Origin: Fragilariopsis cylindrus CCMP1102
Taxonomy: Eukaryota > Bacillariophyta > Bacillariophyceae > Bacillariales > Bacillariaceae
Assembly: GCA_900095095.1 (NCBI GenBank)
Contig: FMBT01000342.1
Coordinates: forward strand, 1 to 64,000
Direction: 5' to 3'
DNA length: 64,000 bases
Of the stretch, positions 42,701 through 54,500 are shown one piece after another (position 1 is the stretch's first letter; each line of letters starts with the position of its first letter). The translations under genes and the position numbers were made by a program. The notes below the pieces were generated by a model, which worked only from the letters and a program-made list of their open reading frames with translations, ran no database searches and had not been told where the DNA came from.

Positions 42701-43853
42701 GACTAAATACTATGGCTACATATTACTGTATGTCGATGACGCTCTGTGCATTAACCATGATGCCACGGCTGAATTAGATAAGTTAGATGACTTCTTCGTA
42801 ATGAAACCAAACTCTATAGGAGACCCTGATATATATCTTGGTGGTAAGATTATGAAGTGTGAAGTCAACGAAGAAAATGATGAAAAAGAATACATTCCTG
42901 CATGGGGTATATCACCCACTAAATATGTCAGTGAAGCTGTAACCAATGTAGATAACTACTTGGCAAAGAATATGAATGGGCGAAAACAACCCAAGAGAAA
43001 TGCTACTAGTCCATTTGCTAATGGATATAGACCAGAACTGGACTTGAGCCCAGAGCTCGATCCGGTATTATGCTCCTACTATCAATCCCAAATAGGAATA
43101 TTAAGGTGGATGGTAGAACTAGGTAGAATTGATATAATAACTGAAGTTTCAGAACTTGCTTCTCAGTTGGCTATGCCACGAGAAGGTCACCTAGAAGCAG
43201 TATTTAGGATATTCTCATATCTGAAGTACAAGAAAAATAGTGTCATGATATTCGATCCCTCTTATCCAGAAATTGATCATGAGAACTTCCCCAAGAGAGA
43301 TTGGAATAATTTCTATGGAGATGTTAAGGAAGAATTGCCACCACTGATGCCTAAACCTTTAGGACAGGAGGTGATACTACGATTATTCTGTGATTCAGAC
43401 TTTGCTGGAGATGGCAATAGTCGAAGGTCAAGAACTGGATTCTTTGTCTTCTTAAATGAGGCACCGATTCAGTGGTTCAGTAAGAAACAAACTAGAATCG
43501 AAAACTCAGTGTTTGGTGCTGAATTCATTGCTATGAAAACAGGACTGGACGTTACCAAAGGCATTAGATATAAGCTTCGTATGATGGGTATTCCAATCAA
43601 AGAACCTACATACATTTATGGAGACAATATGTCTGTGATATATAATACATCAAAACCAGAATCAACTTTAAGAAAGAAAGCAAACTCAATCTGTTACCAT
43701 TATATTCGAGAGAATGTGGCTGCAGATGAGTGTCGAACGGGCCATATCAGTACACATGAAAACTGTGCTGATATAGCAACTAAACCGTTGGCTTCTGGTG
43801 CTAAACGAGATCACCTTGTAGGTAAGGTTATCTATTTCTTTGCACCGGAATAG
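39714..43853 (+). CDS. pol: Retrotransposon Pol: protease, integrase, chromodomain-like insert, RT, RNase H
   Basis: The 1379-residue polyprotein has an aspartic protease motif (YIDLDSHADTCVLG, catalytic D23). The integrase triad is D333 (FTDTLKS), D389 (VMDGAKAQ) and E424 (SNSAEAAIREVKK). At about 731-775, GWLLCVEWKDGTTTWEKLANL resembles a chromodomain. Reverse transcriptase has YVDD at 1006-1009, and RNase H has CDSDFAGD (about 1226) with YGDNMSVIYN. The start is taken at the first in-frame ATG. The same frame is open upstream to a TGA only four codons before it, so Pol could also be made by readthrough. The C-terminus is followed within 110 bp by the polypurine tract. Confidence 0.92.
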   Translation: MPVHVTISSIMDIENGESYIDLDSHADTCVLGCNALKVETPYPERTAIVSFADPSVGTVTTPILSGAFLYTHYTGSQYILVIHQAIYLENMKHSLLCPMQVRENDIILNEHPKSMTENPTSETHAMSGVTDTNELLRIPLLIRGVTSTFHVSKPTLKQYELLPRLTLTSADLTWDPQTKEYELAEAAMLDNYGELKEPGDRPDRFVIKSISEIPITTKLSVAALNSLSRNDRATSQGEAILNSIDPLLNEDVFADLLKENRNLSATSTSNRQGLSAEKLASTWKIPLRQAQNTLRVTTQRGVRHIANPAISRRFRTNDRMLRYRRIPHTVFTDTLKSTVKSKRQNQYAQMYSTDFGYTRAYPIRKESEAHHTLSKFFKDIGVPDVIVMDGAKAQIHGNFRRKCTEADCKTKQTEPYTPFSNSAEAAIREVKKSSGRKMMETQCPKRIWDDCIELESFIKSHTAIDIWQLEGQVPQTRMTGQTADISQFFELGWYDWCLYHDSAISFPEDKLVLGRWLGPSIDIGPAMTGKILKENGNTRHVSTYRPLTKDEYHDPVKIEQMKQYTIQIHEALGPAAKESDFEDEFEEFVTPINKPYKDKDTKPFEVQDRDEYQDFDAYIGAEVLLPHEDSMRTARVRERKREADGSLKGTSHIDVMFDTRAYILEFPDGAEAEYTANIIAENMYAQCNADGEQYLLLKSICDHKKDGHAVEKADAYITVNNRKSLRKTTKGWLLCVEWKDGTTTWEKLANLKESNPVEVAEYALSVGIDDEPAFKWWVPYTLNKRDRIILAVNSRYHKRTHKFGFEIPKTVQDAFLLDDKNDNDLWAKAIKKEMGKVRIAFDIKPHGEKAPVGFTHIGCHIIFDVKMENFQRKARMVGNGNETGTPASLTYASVVSRESVRIALTIAALNGLEVKTSDIENAYLTAPTTEKLFTVLGDEFGEDKGKVGVIVRALYGTKSAGAAFRNHLADCMLNMGYDSCKADPDVWLKQCIRPDGTKYYGYILLYVDDALCINHDATAELDKLDDFFVMKPNSIGDPDIYLGGKIMKCEVNEENDEKEYIPAWGISPTKYVSEAVTNVDNYLAKNMNGRKQPKRNATSPFANGYRPELDLSPELDPVLCSYYQSQIGILRWMVELGRIDIITEVSELASQLAMPREGHLEAVFRIFSYLKYKKNSVMIFDPSYPEIDHENFPKRDWNNFYGDVKEELPPLMPKPLGQEVILRLFCDSDFAGDGNSRRSRTGFFVFLNEAPIQWFSKKQTRIENSVFGAEFIAMKTGLDVTKGIRYKLRMMGIPIKEPTYIYGDNMSVIYNTSKPESTLRKKANSICYHYIRENVAADECRTGHISTHENCADIATKPLASGAKRDHLVGKVIYFFAPE

Positions 43854-43963
43854 TAAGTTATTTTTCTTACATGTAGCAAGTTATTTTTCTTGCATATTAA
43901 CTAATCAAAGACCAATTAAGTGAGTAGAAATGCCCCATATTGTTCCATTTCCCACGACTTACT

Positions 43964-43972
43964 TGAGGGGAC
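43964..43972 (+). other. Polypurine tract of the retrotransposon
   Basis: TGAGGGGAC lies immediately before the 3' LTR. It is the likely primer site for second-strand synthesis. The same TTGAGGGGAC string is kept in the relic at about 57539. Confidence 0.7.
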
Positions 43973-44100
43973 TGAAATAATGGGAGTGTTGACGGACAGA
44001 CCACTGTAGAATATTAACCACGTAATCTAAATCATAATCTAAATCATAATTTAAAATATTATTCACTAACTAGTAGAACGACCATGTCGTACTATTTTCA
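43973..44100 (+). repeat. 3' LTR
   Basis: The 128 bp read as identical to the 5' LTR, from TGAAATAATGGG to TATTTTCA. Confidence 0.93.
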
Positions 44101-44555
44101 CTGGCAAGCACACGCGAATTTTTTACTTATGGATTTTTATGCTGGATATGAAAAGGGGGAAGGAACACTCTCAAAAGTTCGACAAAAATGAATAGTATTA
44201 TTAAATACTGTATCATCATCTTCCTTGACAAGTGACAAGCTGATATGTAGTTGAAGTGTTGCTCCATCTTCTACAGGACTTATGGATCTACTTGTTCTAT
44301 AGCGTAGACCACCATAAAAAAGCTCCTTTCATTTTGTAGATATTTTGAATACGTTTCTGATTGGATCTCTGATATTGTCTGTATATGAGACTTATAACTG
44401 TTATCATCAACCAGCCAGATTTAAAACTCCTCAATGTGGACAATCGGGAGAGCAAACAACCTAATTCATCCAATTCTCTTACAAACACATATAACCTGTT
44501 CTATACATTAATTTCTACTGTTTATTTTAGAAAGATAGACAAAGAGATAAATCAA
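44101..44555. other. Spacer between the retrotransposon and the next gene
   Basis: AT-rich sequence lying 3' of the leftward proteasome-like gene. No gene is recognised. Confidence 0.4.
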
Positions 44556-46190
44556 CTATGCTACTTTACTTCGATTTACAAACGTTCCTCTTCTCGATAT
44601 TCTTCTCGGCTTCCCTCTCCTTATAGAACAATTAGAGGAATAGTCTAGAATTTTTGCCTGCCAATATACCTGTGATGATGGATGGGGCTCCTGTGCCAGG
44701 ACGTTTTTCGTTGATTGTGAATTAGATGATATCCTCGGTGTCTGTAGTATTAGTTGTTTCTTTACTCGGCTTTTAAGGAACTCCTTTGCAAACACTAGTG
44801 CTTCATCGTGCGAAATGGAGTCTAAATATTCTCGAACACCAAACTTCTTGTTTTTCATTCCCTGTAGATCATGTTTTTTGCTGCATTCCTCCAGTAGCCT
44901 GTGGTATAATTCTTCTTCGGCTAAATCGGCATCTTGTCCCAAGACAGTACAATCCATGTCCCAAATTTGACCAGTCGGATCGATTCTAAATATTTTTTGA
45001 TTACCCAAAACAACGGCCGAACTCTGTTTCAAATAATTATAATGCAGTGCAATAAAATATCATTAGATAGATGCGATCGGTTATACTTTGAATGCGAAAA
45101 CAACAAACAGTACAATCATCAATGCAAATAAAGATCACGCTTATATGCAAACAACGACCACATTTCGTAACTATATTTTGAGGCCTTCCATGTACCATTG
45201 ACAAATGCGCATCGAAACATTTTGCTATTCGAAACGCAGCCTGGACGACACTGCTTATAATATAGCGATTTTAGTTTTTTTAAAGAAAATAGAACTTACG
45301 GCAATCATTCGATCTAATCCTTGTTTTTGTGCAGCAGCCAGATCCTGTGTCACAACCTGTAATTGATTAGCTAAATCTCTAACAATTTGATCGACGCTAA
45401 CATCTTCCTCAACGATGCCCTGTGTTTCCATAGCGCTTACACCCAAGGCAAATAATCTCGTCCTCATAATTTTATTATCCACAGCATTTCCAGCCGTAGC
45501 TGCAACGATACAGGGATGTATGTCAAGGATAGGACATGTCGTTGTCGTCAAACACGTCTCGTCAAATAAGAATAATGATGATGATGATAATAAAGAATCA
45601 TCGACATCGTCATTTACATCGATATTTGTGGTTTCTTTATTATCGTTCTTAATACTACCTGTAGTAGAAGTAGCGGTAGCAGGAGCAGTATCGACGTTGA
45701 CTTTCTTTTCGTCAACATCATCGATACTAGTGTTATCGATTCTCGTCTCGAGATAGGGTGATGTCGGTATAGTTGAAATTAATAATAGACCATCACGGTA
45801 TCGCATGGCCAACACCAGATTGGATAGTGGTGTATTCGCCTTACTAGCCTTTACTGCAGCTTCTATCGGATGAAGACGACCAGTCGGAGAAAAAACGATT
45901 GGATCCAAGGCTTCGTATCGAGATGCCTCGTCGATGCTTTCTAGGTTGGACGGAGATGGTTGCCAGGGAATTCCTTCGTAGTATTGTCTACCCTCGTCAT
46001 CCTCATCAATATCAAGACCGTCGCCGTAGTTGAAATTTCGGTAAGAAGAGGAGGATATGGAAGATTCCTTGTTGTAGATGGATGATGCCGATGCCGATGC
46101 CAAAGAGATAGTAGAAATCAATACCGCATCAAGTCCTAAAACGAAGATGTAACTAAAACCGTTTCCAGCAAGAAGTTTCTGTAGCCTCAT
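44556..46190 (-). CDS. Divergent proteasome alpha-subunit-like protein with signal-peptide-like N-terminus
   Basis: Exon 1 (46190-45300) and exon 2 (45023-44556) join in phase 0 through a GTAAGT...TGAAACAG intron: 1359 nt, 452 residues. The first 36 residues (MRLQKLLAGNGFSYIFVLGL to SLASASA) look like a signal peptide or anchor. About residue 88, RYEALDPIVFSPTGRLHPIEAA matches the proteasome alpha N-terminal signature. NLVLAMRYRDGLLLIST and, in exon 2, KIFRIDPTGQIWDMDCTVLG match later strands. An acidic low-complexity insertion interrupts the fold. Cytosolic alpha subunits lack signal peptides, so another compartment is possible. A donor at 44669 with acceptor at 44620 would give a different C-terminus, ending at 44566. 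Confidence 0.65.
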
Positions 46191-46557
46191 AATATATAAT
46201 ACTAATGATTATCTTGATCTTGGACAACCAAACCTGTAGCTCTTTGTAGCAGCTTATTATCGACTCCACTGTGTTGAAAATGTTTAGTTCTGTGTAGGGA
46301 ATTGAAATTATGATGTTCTCAGGACCATGTTCACCCTACGTAAGTTAGCGTGTTTCGACTTTCGACGAATTAAAATGAAAAAAGAAACTAACTTATTCAA
46401 TTTGTGCCTTTAAAAATGTGCCGTGCAAATTGAAAATCATGTGCATCTGGTAGAAAATAATCAATTTTGTGCTCAGACTTTAGAAAAAATAGGGCGGTTC
46501 TCTTCTAATCGTATATTCAGAAATACTAGCAGATAAACGAAATCATCACTCTTTGTG
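46191..46557. other. Spacer between two leftward genes
   Basis: AT-rich spacer holding the presumed promoter of the proteasome-like gene and the 3' UTR of the aminotransferase. Nothing else is seen. Confidence 0.35.
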
Positions 46558-47955
46558 TTATAATAATTTTTCTTCCAATAGTTGGATCGCATTGTCTATA
46601 TCCTTATCAGATCGACACGCAGCAAATCTTAGATATTTATTGGTAGTCTCTTCTAAATTATTTCCAAAAAAATTATCACCAGGAACACAAGCTACACCGA
46701 CGTTTTTCAGTAAATACATTGCCGCCTCAACCGATGTCATGTCTACCAGTTGAGATACGCTCTTATAATTAACGAACAGGTAATATGCACCTTGCGGAAA
46801 GATCACCTTAAAGCCGACAGAAACCAATGCATTTTTAAGTTTTTGAACACGTTTTTCATACTTTTTTGCCAAATTTATAAAATATTCATCAGGTAGAGAT
46901 AGGTAAGATAGACAAGCGAACTGCTGAGGATGTGGTGCCATCACACAGAGTTGATCATGAATTCCTCGATAAGCGTCACGTAGATGAGGTGGGTGTAAGC
47001 ACCATCCAACTCTCCATCCAGTAGCGGCCGCAGATTTCCCGATCGAGTTACATACCAAGGTTTTGTCGGTTAATTCTGGAAATTCCTTTGGAATTACAAT
47101 ATGTCGAGTATCATTGCCGTAGCACATGTGTTCATAAATATCATCAGTGATTAAATAAACATCATATTTACGACAAAGAGCTACGATGTGAGTAAGCTCC
47201 ATTTTAGTAAATACTTTTCCAGTGGGGTTGTGGGGTGTGTTGAGTATGAGGATTTTAGCATCACTTAAAGCCGTTTCTAATTCGTTTTCATCGTACGTCC
47301 AGATAGTATTAGAATGATTTTCGTTGTCGTTGTCGTTGTCGTTAATATTATTATTATCGCTGTTGTTCATTGACGGTCGAAGGGTTACATAAACAGGTTT
47401 GAGATAGAATAGTTTACATTGAGATGGATACAGCTCGTGGAAAGGCTCGAAGATTACACATTTATCACCTGGTCTTCCTATTGTCCTTAACGCTGAAGCA
47501 AGAGCTTCTGTTGCACCGAGTGTGACTGTAATATCTTCGGGTGAAATGTTGTCGTATTCGTAAAAACGTCTATAGTAGTTTGCTATCGACGATCGTAAAT
47601 CGGTACGTCCACAGGGAGGTGAATATTGATTCAATTGGTCGTTATTGTTATTGATATTGTCACCACCATCTGATAACATCATTTTCGAAATCGAATTTTG
47701 TAATACCGCCGTTTTATTCGTAGTGGAGAGATTATCTTCGGTATCATTATCATTACCATTAGGGGGCGGTCGACCCGAAAGAACAGAGTGGGCTAGACTG
47801 ACTTTTAACGGCCAGGGCGGCGACTCATTTGGGAAACCCTGAGAGAGATTTACCGCCTTATATTCTATAGCGAGACGAGTCATCATGCGAATCACAGATT
47901 CTTTGACCACGTTAGGATCGTCGTCATTATTGCTGCTGCTTCGGTTATTCGTCAT
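46558..47955 (-). CDS. Class I/II aminotransferase, kynurenine aminotransferase-like
   Basis: The 465-residue protein has the fold-type I PLP enzyme landmarks: VNLSQGFPNESPP, a YSPPCGRTDLRSSIANYY stretch, VTLGATEALASAL, ILNTPHNPTGKVF, LITDDIYEHMCY, and the PLP-lysine motif NSIGKSAAATGWRVGW (Lys at about 305). The C-terminus has a conserved FAACRSD with the substrate-carboxylate Arg. The QGFP and DDIYEH features fit the kynurenine/glutamine transaminase (KAT) and methionine aminotransferase group, which transfers amino groups to 2-oxo acids. Low-complexity Asn/Asp insertions occur near 80 and 210. No clear targeting peptide. Substrate unassigned. It is divergent from the CABIN1-like gene. Confidence 0.85.
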   Translation of the reverse strand: MTNNRSSSNNDDDPNVVKESVIRMMTRLAIEYKAVNLSQGFPNESPPWPLKVSLAHSVLSGRPPPNGNDNDTEDNLSTTNKTAVLQNSISKMMLSDGGDNINNNNDQLNQYSPPCGRTDLRSSIANYYRRFYEYDNISPEDITVTLGATEALASALRTIGRPGDKCVIFEPFHELYPSQCKLFYLKPVYVTLRPSMNNSDNNNINDNDNDNENHSNTIWTYDENELETALSDAKILILNTPHNPTGKVFTKMELTHIVALCRKYDVYLITDDIYEHMCYGNDTRHIVIPKEFPELTDKTLVCNSIGKSAAATGWRVGWCLHPPHLRDAYRGIHDQLCVMAPHPQQFACLSYLSLPDEYFINLAKKYEKRVQKLKNALVSVGFKVIFPQGAYYLFVNYKSVSQLVDMTSVEAAMYLLKNVGVACVPGDNFFGNNLEETTNKYLRFAACRSDKDIDNAIQLLEEKLL

Positions 47956-48428
47956 GGTTGTGGTTGTGGTTGTCGTCGAGAGTCGATACTACCTACCCGA
48001 AAAAGAAAATGTACTGTTTTATATGTGATCATGATTTATGTGATAATGTATATTGATCTTTCATTTTACTCGCGGTACAGTAATTAAGATCGAGATTGTC
48101 AAAGACGAACTTTCCGCGAGCAAGAGGAGGACATGGGATAGTATATACTCAAATCATTTTTTCTTTTTTATAAAAGGATTGTCGATTCATTCTACAGTAG
48201 TTAGCTAACTTTCAACTTAGCAGGATTATTGTTCTGGGAGTGTTGATCTGGATGAATCGAATCGAATCAATGTGGTACTATCTGGTATTATCTGGTAAAA
48301 TACTTTTGAGCATTTAAAAAGGAAAGATAGTAGGTTTAACAGGCTTTCTACCGTATATCAATATATTCGAGAAAGAAAAAGCACCAAACAAAACGGAACT
48401 CTGATTATTTTAAGTTACCGTCGAGATA
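47956..48428. promoter_or_regulatory. Divergent promoter region between aminotransferase and CABIN1-like genes
   Basis: The 473 bp between two divergent start codons must hold both promoters. It is AT-rich and contains small direct repeats (GAATCGAATC and CTGGTATTATCTGGTA, near 48258 and 48282). No core motif was recognised. Confidence 0.4.
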
Positions 48429-48530
48429 ATGAGTTGGGAGGCAGCAAACGCTCCGAATCTTTCTGCCGCAGGCGGTCACGGTGACGTTACCGGATATCAC
48501 CACCAACATCGACATGATCAACAGCAGACA

Positions 48531-48561
<31 letters not shown>

Positions 48562-51500
48562 CTGGTATTATCGGAAGAGATCGTCATCGTATTTCTTCAT
48601 CGGAAACTATTGAGGCCGCTTTATCTCGACTATCCAAGGCGTACAATACCTCTATAGAATGCATAGGTGCCATCAACAAAACCAATCAAATGATCTTACA
48701 ACGAGACCGAAATGAACGTGAAGAACAACAGGGAGAGGATACAACAACAAAAGACAGCGCTATAGGAATCATCGAAAAGGTCTCCATCGCGGCACGTACG
48801 ACCTTAGAGACGGCTATTCTGTTAGATCCTCTCATGCTTCCGCACGTCCCAACCTTACATCAATCCATGATCGAACTGGCGCACGACGATGATTGCGGAA
48901 ATGATTCTTACGATACTAAGGATACTAAATCCACCCAAACTAATTCGAGATGGAATATCGTAAAAGAACGACGACCCCTACCACCCAACATATCTTCTGC
49001 GGCTCATAAATCTACGCTGATTCAACTCTGCTATTTATCCTTAGTGAATTATTCCGATCTATTGCAAAGTTCTTGCTGTTGTAACACAACGTCAACATCA
49101 TCAAAGGTAATCTTAGATCGTGGGATCGTAAAGAGACTCAAATCTCTGCAAACTCGACCTGGTCAAGGTTGTTGGAAAACCGAAGATTCCGAAGTGACAC
49201 AACGATTGGCTGTGGCTGCGTTATGCGATGCCTCTAATTTAGACGGAACAGATCCTGTGTTGTGGCTGAAACTTGCATGCGCCTCGCGGGGTCTTGAAAA
49301 ATTAGTAACAGAACGAGACGATTCGACTGTGGAGCGATCACAACACCGACGTCTTCAACGGCACGCCCTCGAACGGGGAATTGTTGCGCTTCCTCCGCAT
49401 ATGCCACCTAATCGGACAGTAACACGAGCCTTAGAAGAGTTCCGTCGAGAACCGGAACCGGAAGAATATCGTTCGAAACAACAAGACGGAACCGACGACA
49501 ACACGATAACTATCACCAAGAAGATGGAATTGACGAGATATTCCTGGTCTGCGCTAGGACGGATGATCATTCGAGCTTGTAAGGGAGATGAAGTCACGAC
49601 TGTGGGATCGACTTCGCCTTGGGAACTTTCGTCTATGCACGTACACAATCACCACCGTGTTAACAATAATTCCTCATCGTTATTTGGATCACCAGTTATT
49701 GTGCTAAAACTATCACCAATGCTGGTGCTCCCGTCCAAGGTACTAGGAAAGATTTGCCAGTACTTAGAGAACACGTCCATATGGAAATTTGAAGCTACCT
49801 GTCGAGCACTCTCTGTCAATATTATTGCAGCTCGAGCATCCATGGAGGAGGATGAAGGTGCGGCAGAGATACAAAGACAACAGCAGCAGCAGCAGCAACA
49901 ACAACAACAGGAGCAACACGATAATATAAGCCAAAGTCAAAAACTAAAAAAGCAACAGCTACTAGAAAGATCTTCTACGAAAGAGATAGCTGCCGATGAT
50001 CAAGATGACTCCACAACGGGACAACAAAAGGGGGAGAATTCGAGCAAAGACGACGAGCAGCAGGAACGAAGTGATCCTTCTACTTCTACCGACAATAACG
50101 GCAATGGTGACGAAGAGATGACGAAAGAATAAAGATAGTGCGGAATCTTCTATCACGATACCGCCCGTACCTTCGCGACAAAGTTCTCGGACGTCGCAAC
50201 GGTTGCGTTCTCATAAAATTTCAACGGGGAAGAAACAAGATCGGGAGGCCAATCGAAAGTCTTTTAATTATTGTTTCGTCGCAGCAACGCTTTCTTGTAC
50301 TAAGAATAAGCACGACGAGCTAGTCGATCGGCTACGGGAAAAGAAAGAATTTGACTATATTTTTAAAGGAAAGGAAAATCCGTTACTATCACCGGGCCAA
50401 AGGGTTATTCTCAACAGGGAACCTTGAATGAAGTGCTAAATACGAACTTCATCGAAGCAAAAGAGAGGATTAGTGACGCATCCTTACCTGCTTTTGTAAG
50501 AAAGTGGAGCTCGAAGAATTCTGGGCCGATGAATCTCCTCGAAGGTTTTCTTGCGCATGTGGCCTTAAACGTGGAGGACGTATTTGCAAGCGATTCTCCT
50601 ACAATGGGTCTGCACTCCTGCATAATTTCATCCTTCCAGATCTTGCTTCTACGAAGTGGGTCACATCAAAGCATTTTACCCACACTCTTCCAACCTTCGA
50701 AGGAAACAAATTCTATTTTGCGCACGCTGGAAACATTTGCGATGGACCTTCTTCACACTGAATTAATGTTAAAACAATGCGATAGATATTCCCCAAAGTT
50801 GTAGGATTTGACGATGATGCGAACCTTGTTTCTCTGATGGTCCCCGCGCTTGTGGAATCGTGTGATGTTTTGAGGCAGGATATGAATGCGCAACGTGGAA
50901 AAAACGGCATCGACAACGGACTTTTTTTAGAGTTTTACTTTCTTCAGACAAGATGCTATTGGTTGACAGCCAGCTTTTATCTCTGGAGAAGTAGAATTGC
51001 TCGGCAATATACATGTCAAGAGAAGCCGAAGATGAAGGTATTCGATTTATTGAAATGACTATTAAGTGTTTCGATTCCCCATTTTTGCAATCCACTAAGT
51101 CTGTCAAAACACCTCATCTTGTTTCACCCGGACGGCAAGATGCGTACTGGCGTGAAATCTCTCCGATCATACTCTCCAAGTTTCGTGATGAGATACAAGC
51201 TTCGTCAGTTGTCTCGCACGCTAAACAACGTTTTCAAGAACTGGTTTCGCAGCTTGAGAAAGTAGAAGATTCTAATGAAGAAGAAATATCAACAAATGAC
51301 GCTAGCACCCTCGCAGCAATTGGGCAGAAACTCTTCGAACGATATAATTCACAATACGGTGGCTCTGAATCAAAACTATCCGAGCTTGTGGAAAACTTTC
51401 TCAATATGTGTGGAGGAGATGTTCTATTACAGGGAAAGTCGTCTGAAATTCGTGGTTTCGTTCAAGTGGAACCTTATAACGTTGCCGACCTTCAACGCGT

Positions 51501-54500
51501 ATCAAATAGTAGTATATTGTCGATGCTTATTACATGCTTAAATATGGATAAAGAAAATACACTGTCTGTTTCGCAGCTTCTGTTGCGGCTAGTTCTCACT
51601 GTGAGGGATCACCACAGCTTACTTCTGAAGCAAATTGCAGATTTCAGAGCCACACGAAAGCAAACAGATGGATACCACACCGATGATGGATTGAGTGACA
51701 GTGACGACGATATGAGCGACGATGACCAGAATTCGTCACAAAAGGACGTCGATGAAAAGAAAGCAAGGCAATGCGGTCATTTAATTAAATTACTGATCAA
51801 TTGCCTCTGTACCACACTACGGTCTCATCTTTCTGAGGAAGAGAGATCAATATTGTTATTGTCGGATGAATTCAGTGATATGGTGCAGTCTGCTCTTGAT
51901 TTTTCTAACAAATGGTTTCAGTCAACAGTTCGCTACTTGTCAATTCCAGATGATGCCGTCGATCAAGATATTGTTCGATCAGTGCAGAAACTTCTGATCG
52001 AGTCACAAAATGTACCAGCTGGCGATGACACGGCATCGAAGAATCTTAAAGTCGTTTTATTTCGAGGTTTGGTCCATATAATGATTTCTCAACAAGAGAT
52101 TTTGAAGATGCTTATCACTTCGCAAGTTAACAGAGCCAATCGAAACGCTAGACAACGTCTTTGTGTCCAAAGAGCACAATATATTGGTATCGTTGCGTCT
52201 CAACTCGGAGCATTGTTGTCATTAAATTTGGCACATGTGGATGGTTTCACGATGAGAAAGAGCCCTCTGCTCGAACGCCATCACCTCCAGGAAAGCAGTA
52301 ATAAAACTTCAAAAGTGCTAAATTGCGAAGAAGAGATTATCTTCCTACACGCGGTAAGGTGGCTGAGAAAATACGCTTCTAAGGGCGATGGCGAAAACGT
52401 GAATAGCAGCCTAGACAATATGTGTAGCTCATTTGATAAACCAATTATAAAGGAGCTTAGGATTCCTATCTCAACTGTTATAATTGGCCTGTGTGGTTCT
52501 TCTTCGTGCAGCCGGAAGCCTGACGATCACAAACGAGTATACATGAAGGAAGATCATGAAAATGACCCTCTTAGTCTTAATGAAATTTTTGACACTGATG
52601 CAAGTATCAATGATTTACAATCTGACAACGAAGAGGATGTCGAACCTGAAAAACGTAAGAAGGAGTTGTTGCGAGTAATTTGTCATGCCATACACTGTAT
52701 CATTTTAATTTTTGAAAGGGTCGACGAAAAAGATATTGTCAATAAGCTCCTCGACAAGAATGACTGCAGTGCCGAATTGGGTCCGCTACTACCATTGGTC
52801 GCAGCCCGGGTTTTGAATTTCTTTGCAGATACACTACTTTTAAATTTCGGCGAGGATAAAGCAGATGGAAAAAATAGGAAATTACTTTGGGCAGAAGAAT
52901 ATTCGTACGGTACTAAACGTACCGGAGAGCTTTTGGATGCTGCCTCACATAAAGCTTATCGATGGCTCTATGGCTTTGCTCTAGTGGGGGAACAAAACCA
53001 CCAGTTAAATGTAGGAAACGAACTTTCCCATTCAGTAAATACCATAAATGAAATAGCGGCAAGAAATTTCAAACTTGAAAGTACAGTCGCAGCTGGCCAA
53101 CTATATCGTTGCATTGTAAGAGCATACGCAGGGGGGAGAAGGGCGCCTCCCAAGGCTTCACTGGAATTGGTTTCAGCTGCTCTGCCGTCCCTGCGAGAGA
53201 GCGAACAAAGCAAAGCCTTGCGCTGTTTTGTGTTGTCCGGGGATAATGTCGATTTGAACATCAAATCACTTCTGAACATGGACGAAGAATGGAATTCCCC
53301 TTTCACAATAGTTCGAGATTCAATTACAGTCAATAAATATTCCCTCGATGACAATGAAAACGCATCTCTCGACGAATCGGAGGCAATGCAGGTGCGTCGT
53401 GGTCTTTCAAAGCAATTAGCAATCGGACCTCTTCCTATTGTTTCAAGTGATCCAAAAAGCAAATCAGATACAGGGGTAGACGATGATCGATCACAAACAA
53501 TACGCAACGAAAAAGCCATTGCAAAGAAATTCAATGCTATTCTTGATGACTTGTGCTTGAGCGATGCAGACAACTGGGAGGGATATTTTAGAGCTTCACA
53601 ATGCTGCACGATGAAGGCCGACGCAATAGCCGATCGACTTGGCCTAACTCTAGGTTTTTCCAGGATAAAGGACTTCTCTGTTCCAGCCCAGAGGATATCG
53701 AGTAAGCGCAGTATCGACATTTCAAAGTTGAAAGATGAGCAGGAAAAGGAGGAGATGATGTCAAAACAAACTATTCTTCTCGGTCACGATTTTTCTTTGT
53801 TTATGAACAATGCTTGGTCATCGTTTTCGTCTCTGCGTAACTGTATAACAACAGTAAAGGAAAGAAGCAAAGTTGAAAATGACGTTTATCCAGGTAGAAA
53901 TAATGTTGCTCTGGACATTTGGGATGAAATCGATTTAAAATATAACGAAGGGGACTTTCTTGGTTGGCAAGAAGCTTGTGGAGGTATATTCGTTTCCGCG
54001 CTTCAAAATCTTTCTATTCGATTGATGTGTGTTGCACTGTACATAGTTCAGTGTAAGCAGCCCGAAAGTAGCTCTGAAGACCAGGTGCTTATGTCGGAAA
54101 TATGCGAATCTCTTGGGAATGGTTTCTACTCAAAATTGATGGCTTCTCAGAATTATGGATGGTCAATGCGTACTATGACCTCAAAGAGAAAGCGTGATCT
54201 TGCTGTCATGGCAAAGGAATGCTTTCAAGCAGCAATTAAACACGCCGATGATTCTGTAGAGAATGATGACGACAAAAAAGATCATGCAACATGGGATCTA
54301 CTATTCATGGTTGGAAAGGTACGTATAATCATCTTAGCGATATTATATCGTAGCTTAATGATTTTTTATTCTAAAGATAACATCTAATTTTATGTTTACT
54401 CGTTTCTTCATATCCAATAGTGTGACGAGAAGATTGCTGGAACATATAATCAAGAAGCATTCGCCAAGCAGACTGAGGCTACGCCTTGTAAGAGTCGTCT

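Larger units (their letters stand above)
36897..44100 (+). mobile_element. Complete Ty1/copia (CoDi-like) LTR retrotransposon
   Basis: The element is 7.2 kb, with two 128-bp LTRs (36897-37024 and 43973-44100) that I read as identical. Both start TG and end CA. The order is LTR, a leader of about 1.1 kb, gag, pol (protease, integrase, reverse transcriptase, RNase H), then LTR. The integrase-before-RT order defines copia. CTGG occurs immediately outside both LTRs (36893-36896 and 44101-44104) and may be the target-site duplication, one base shorter than the usual five. Identical LTRs and a long open pol suggest a recent insertion. It is inserted between an OTU gene and a proteasome-like gene. 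Confidence 0.93.

Noticed and set aside
50504-50761. A separate small Cys-containing gene inside the CABIN1-like region
   Set aside because: It overlaps the frame that continues the long protein (VRKWSSKNSGPMNLLEGFLAHV) and is better explained as an alternative-frame by-product.
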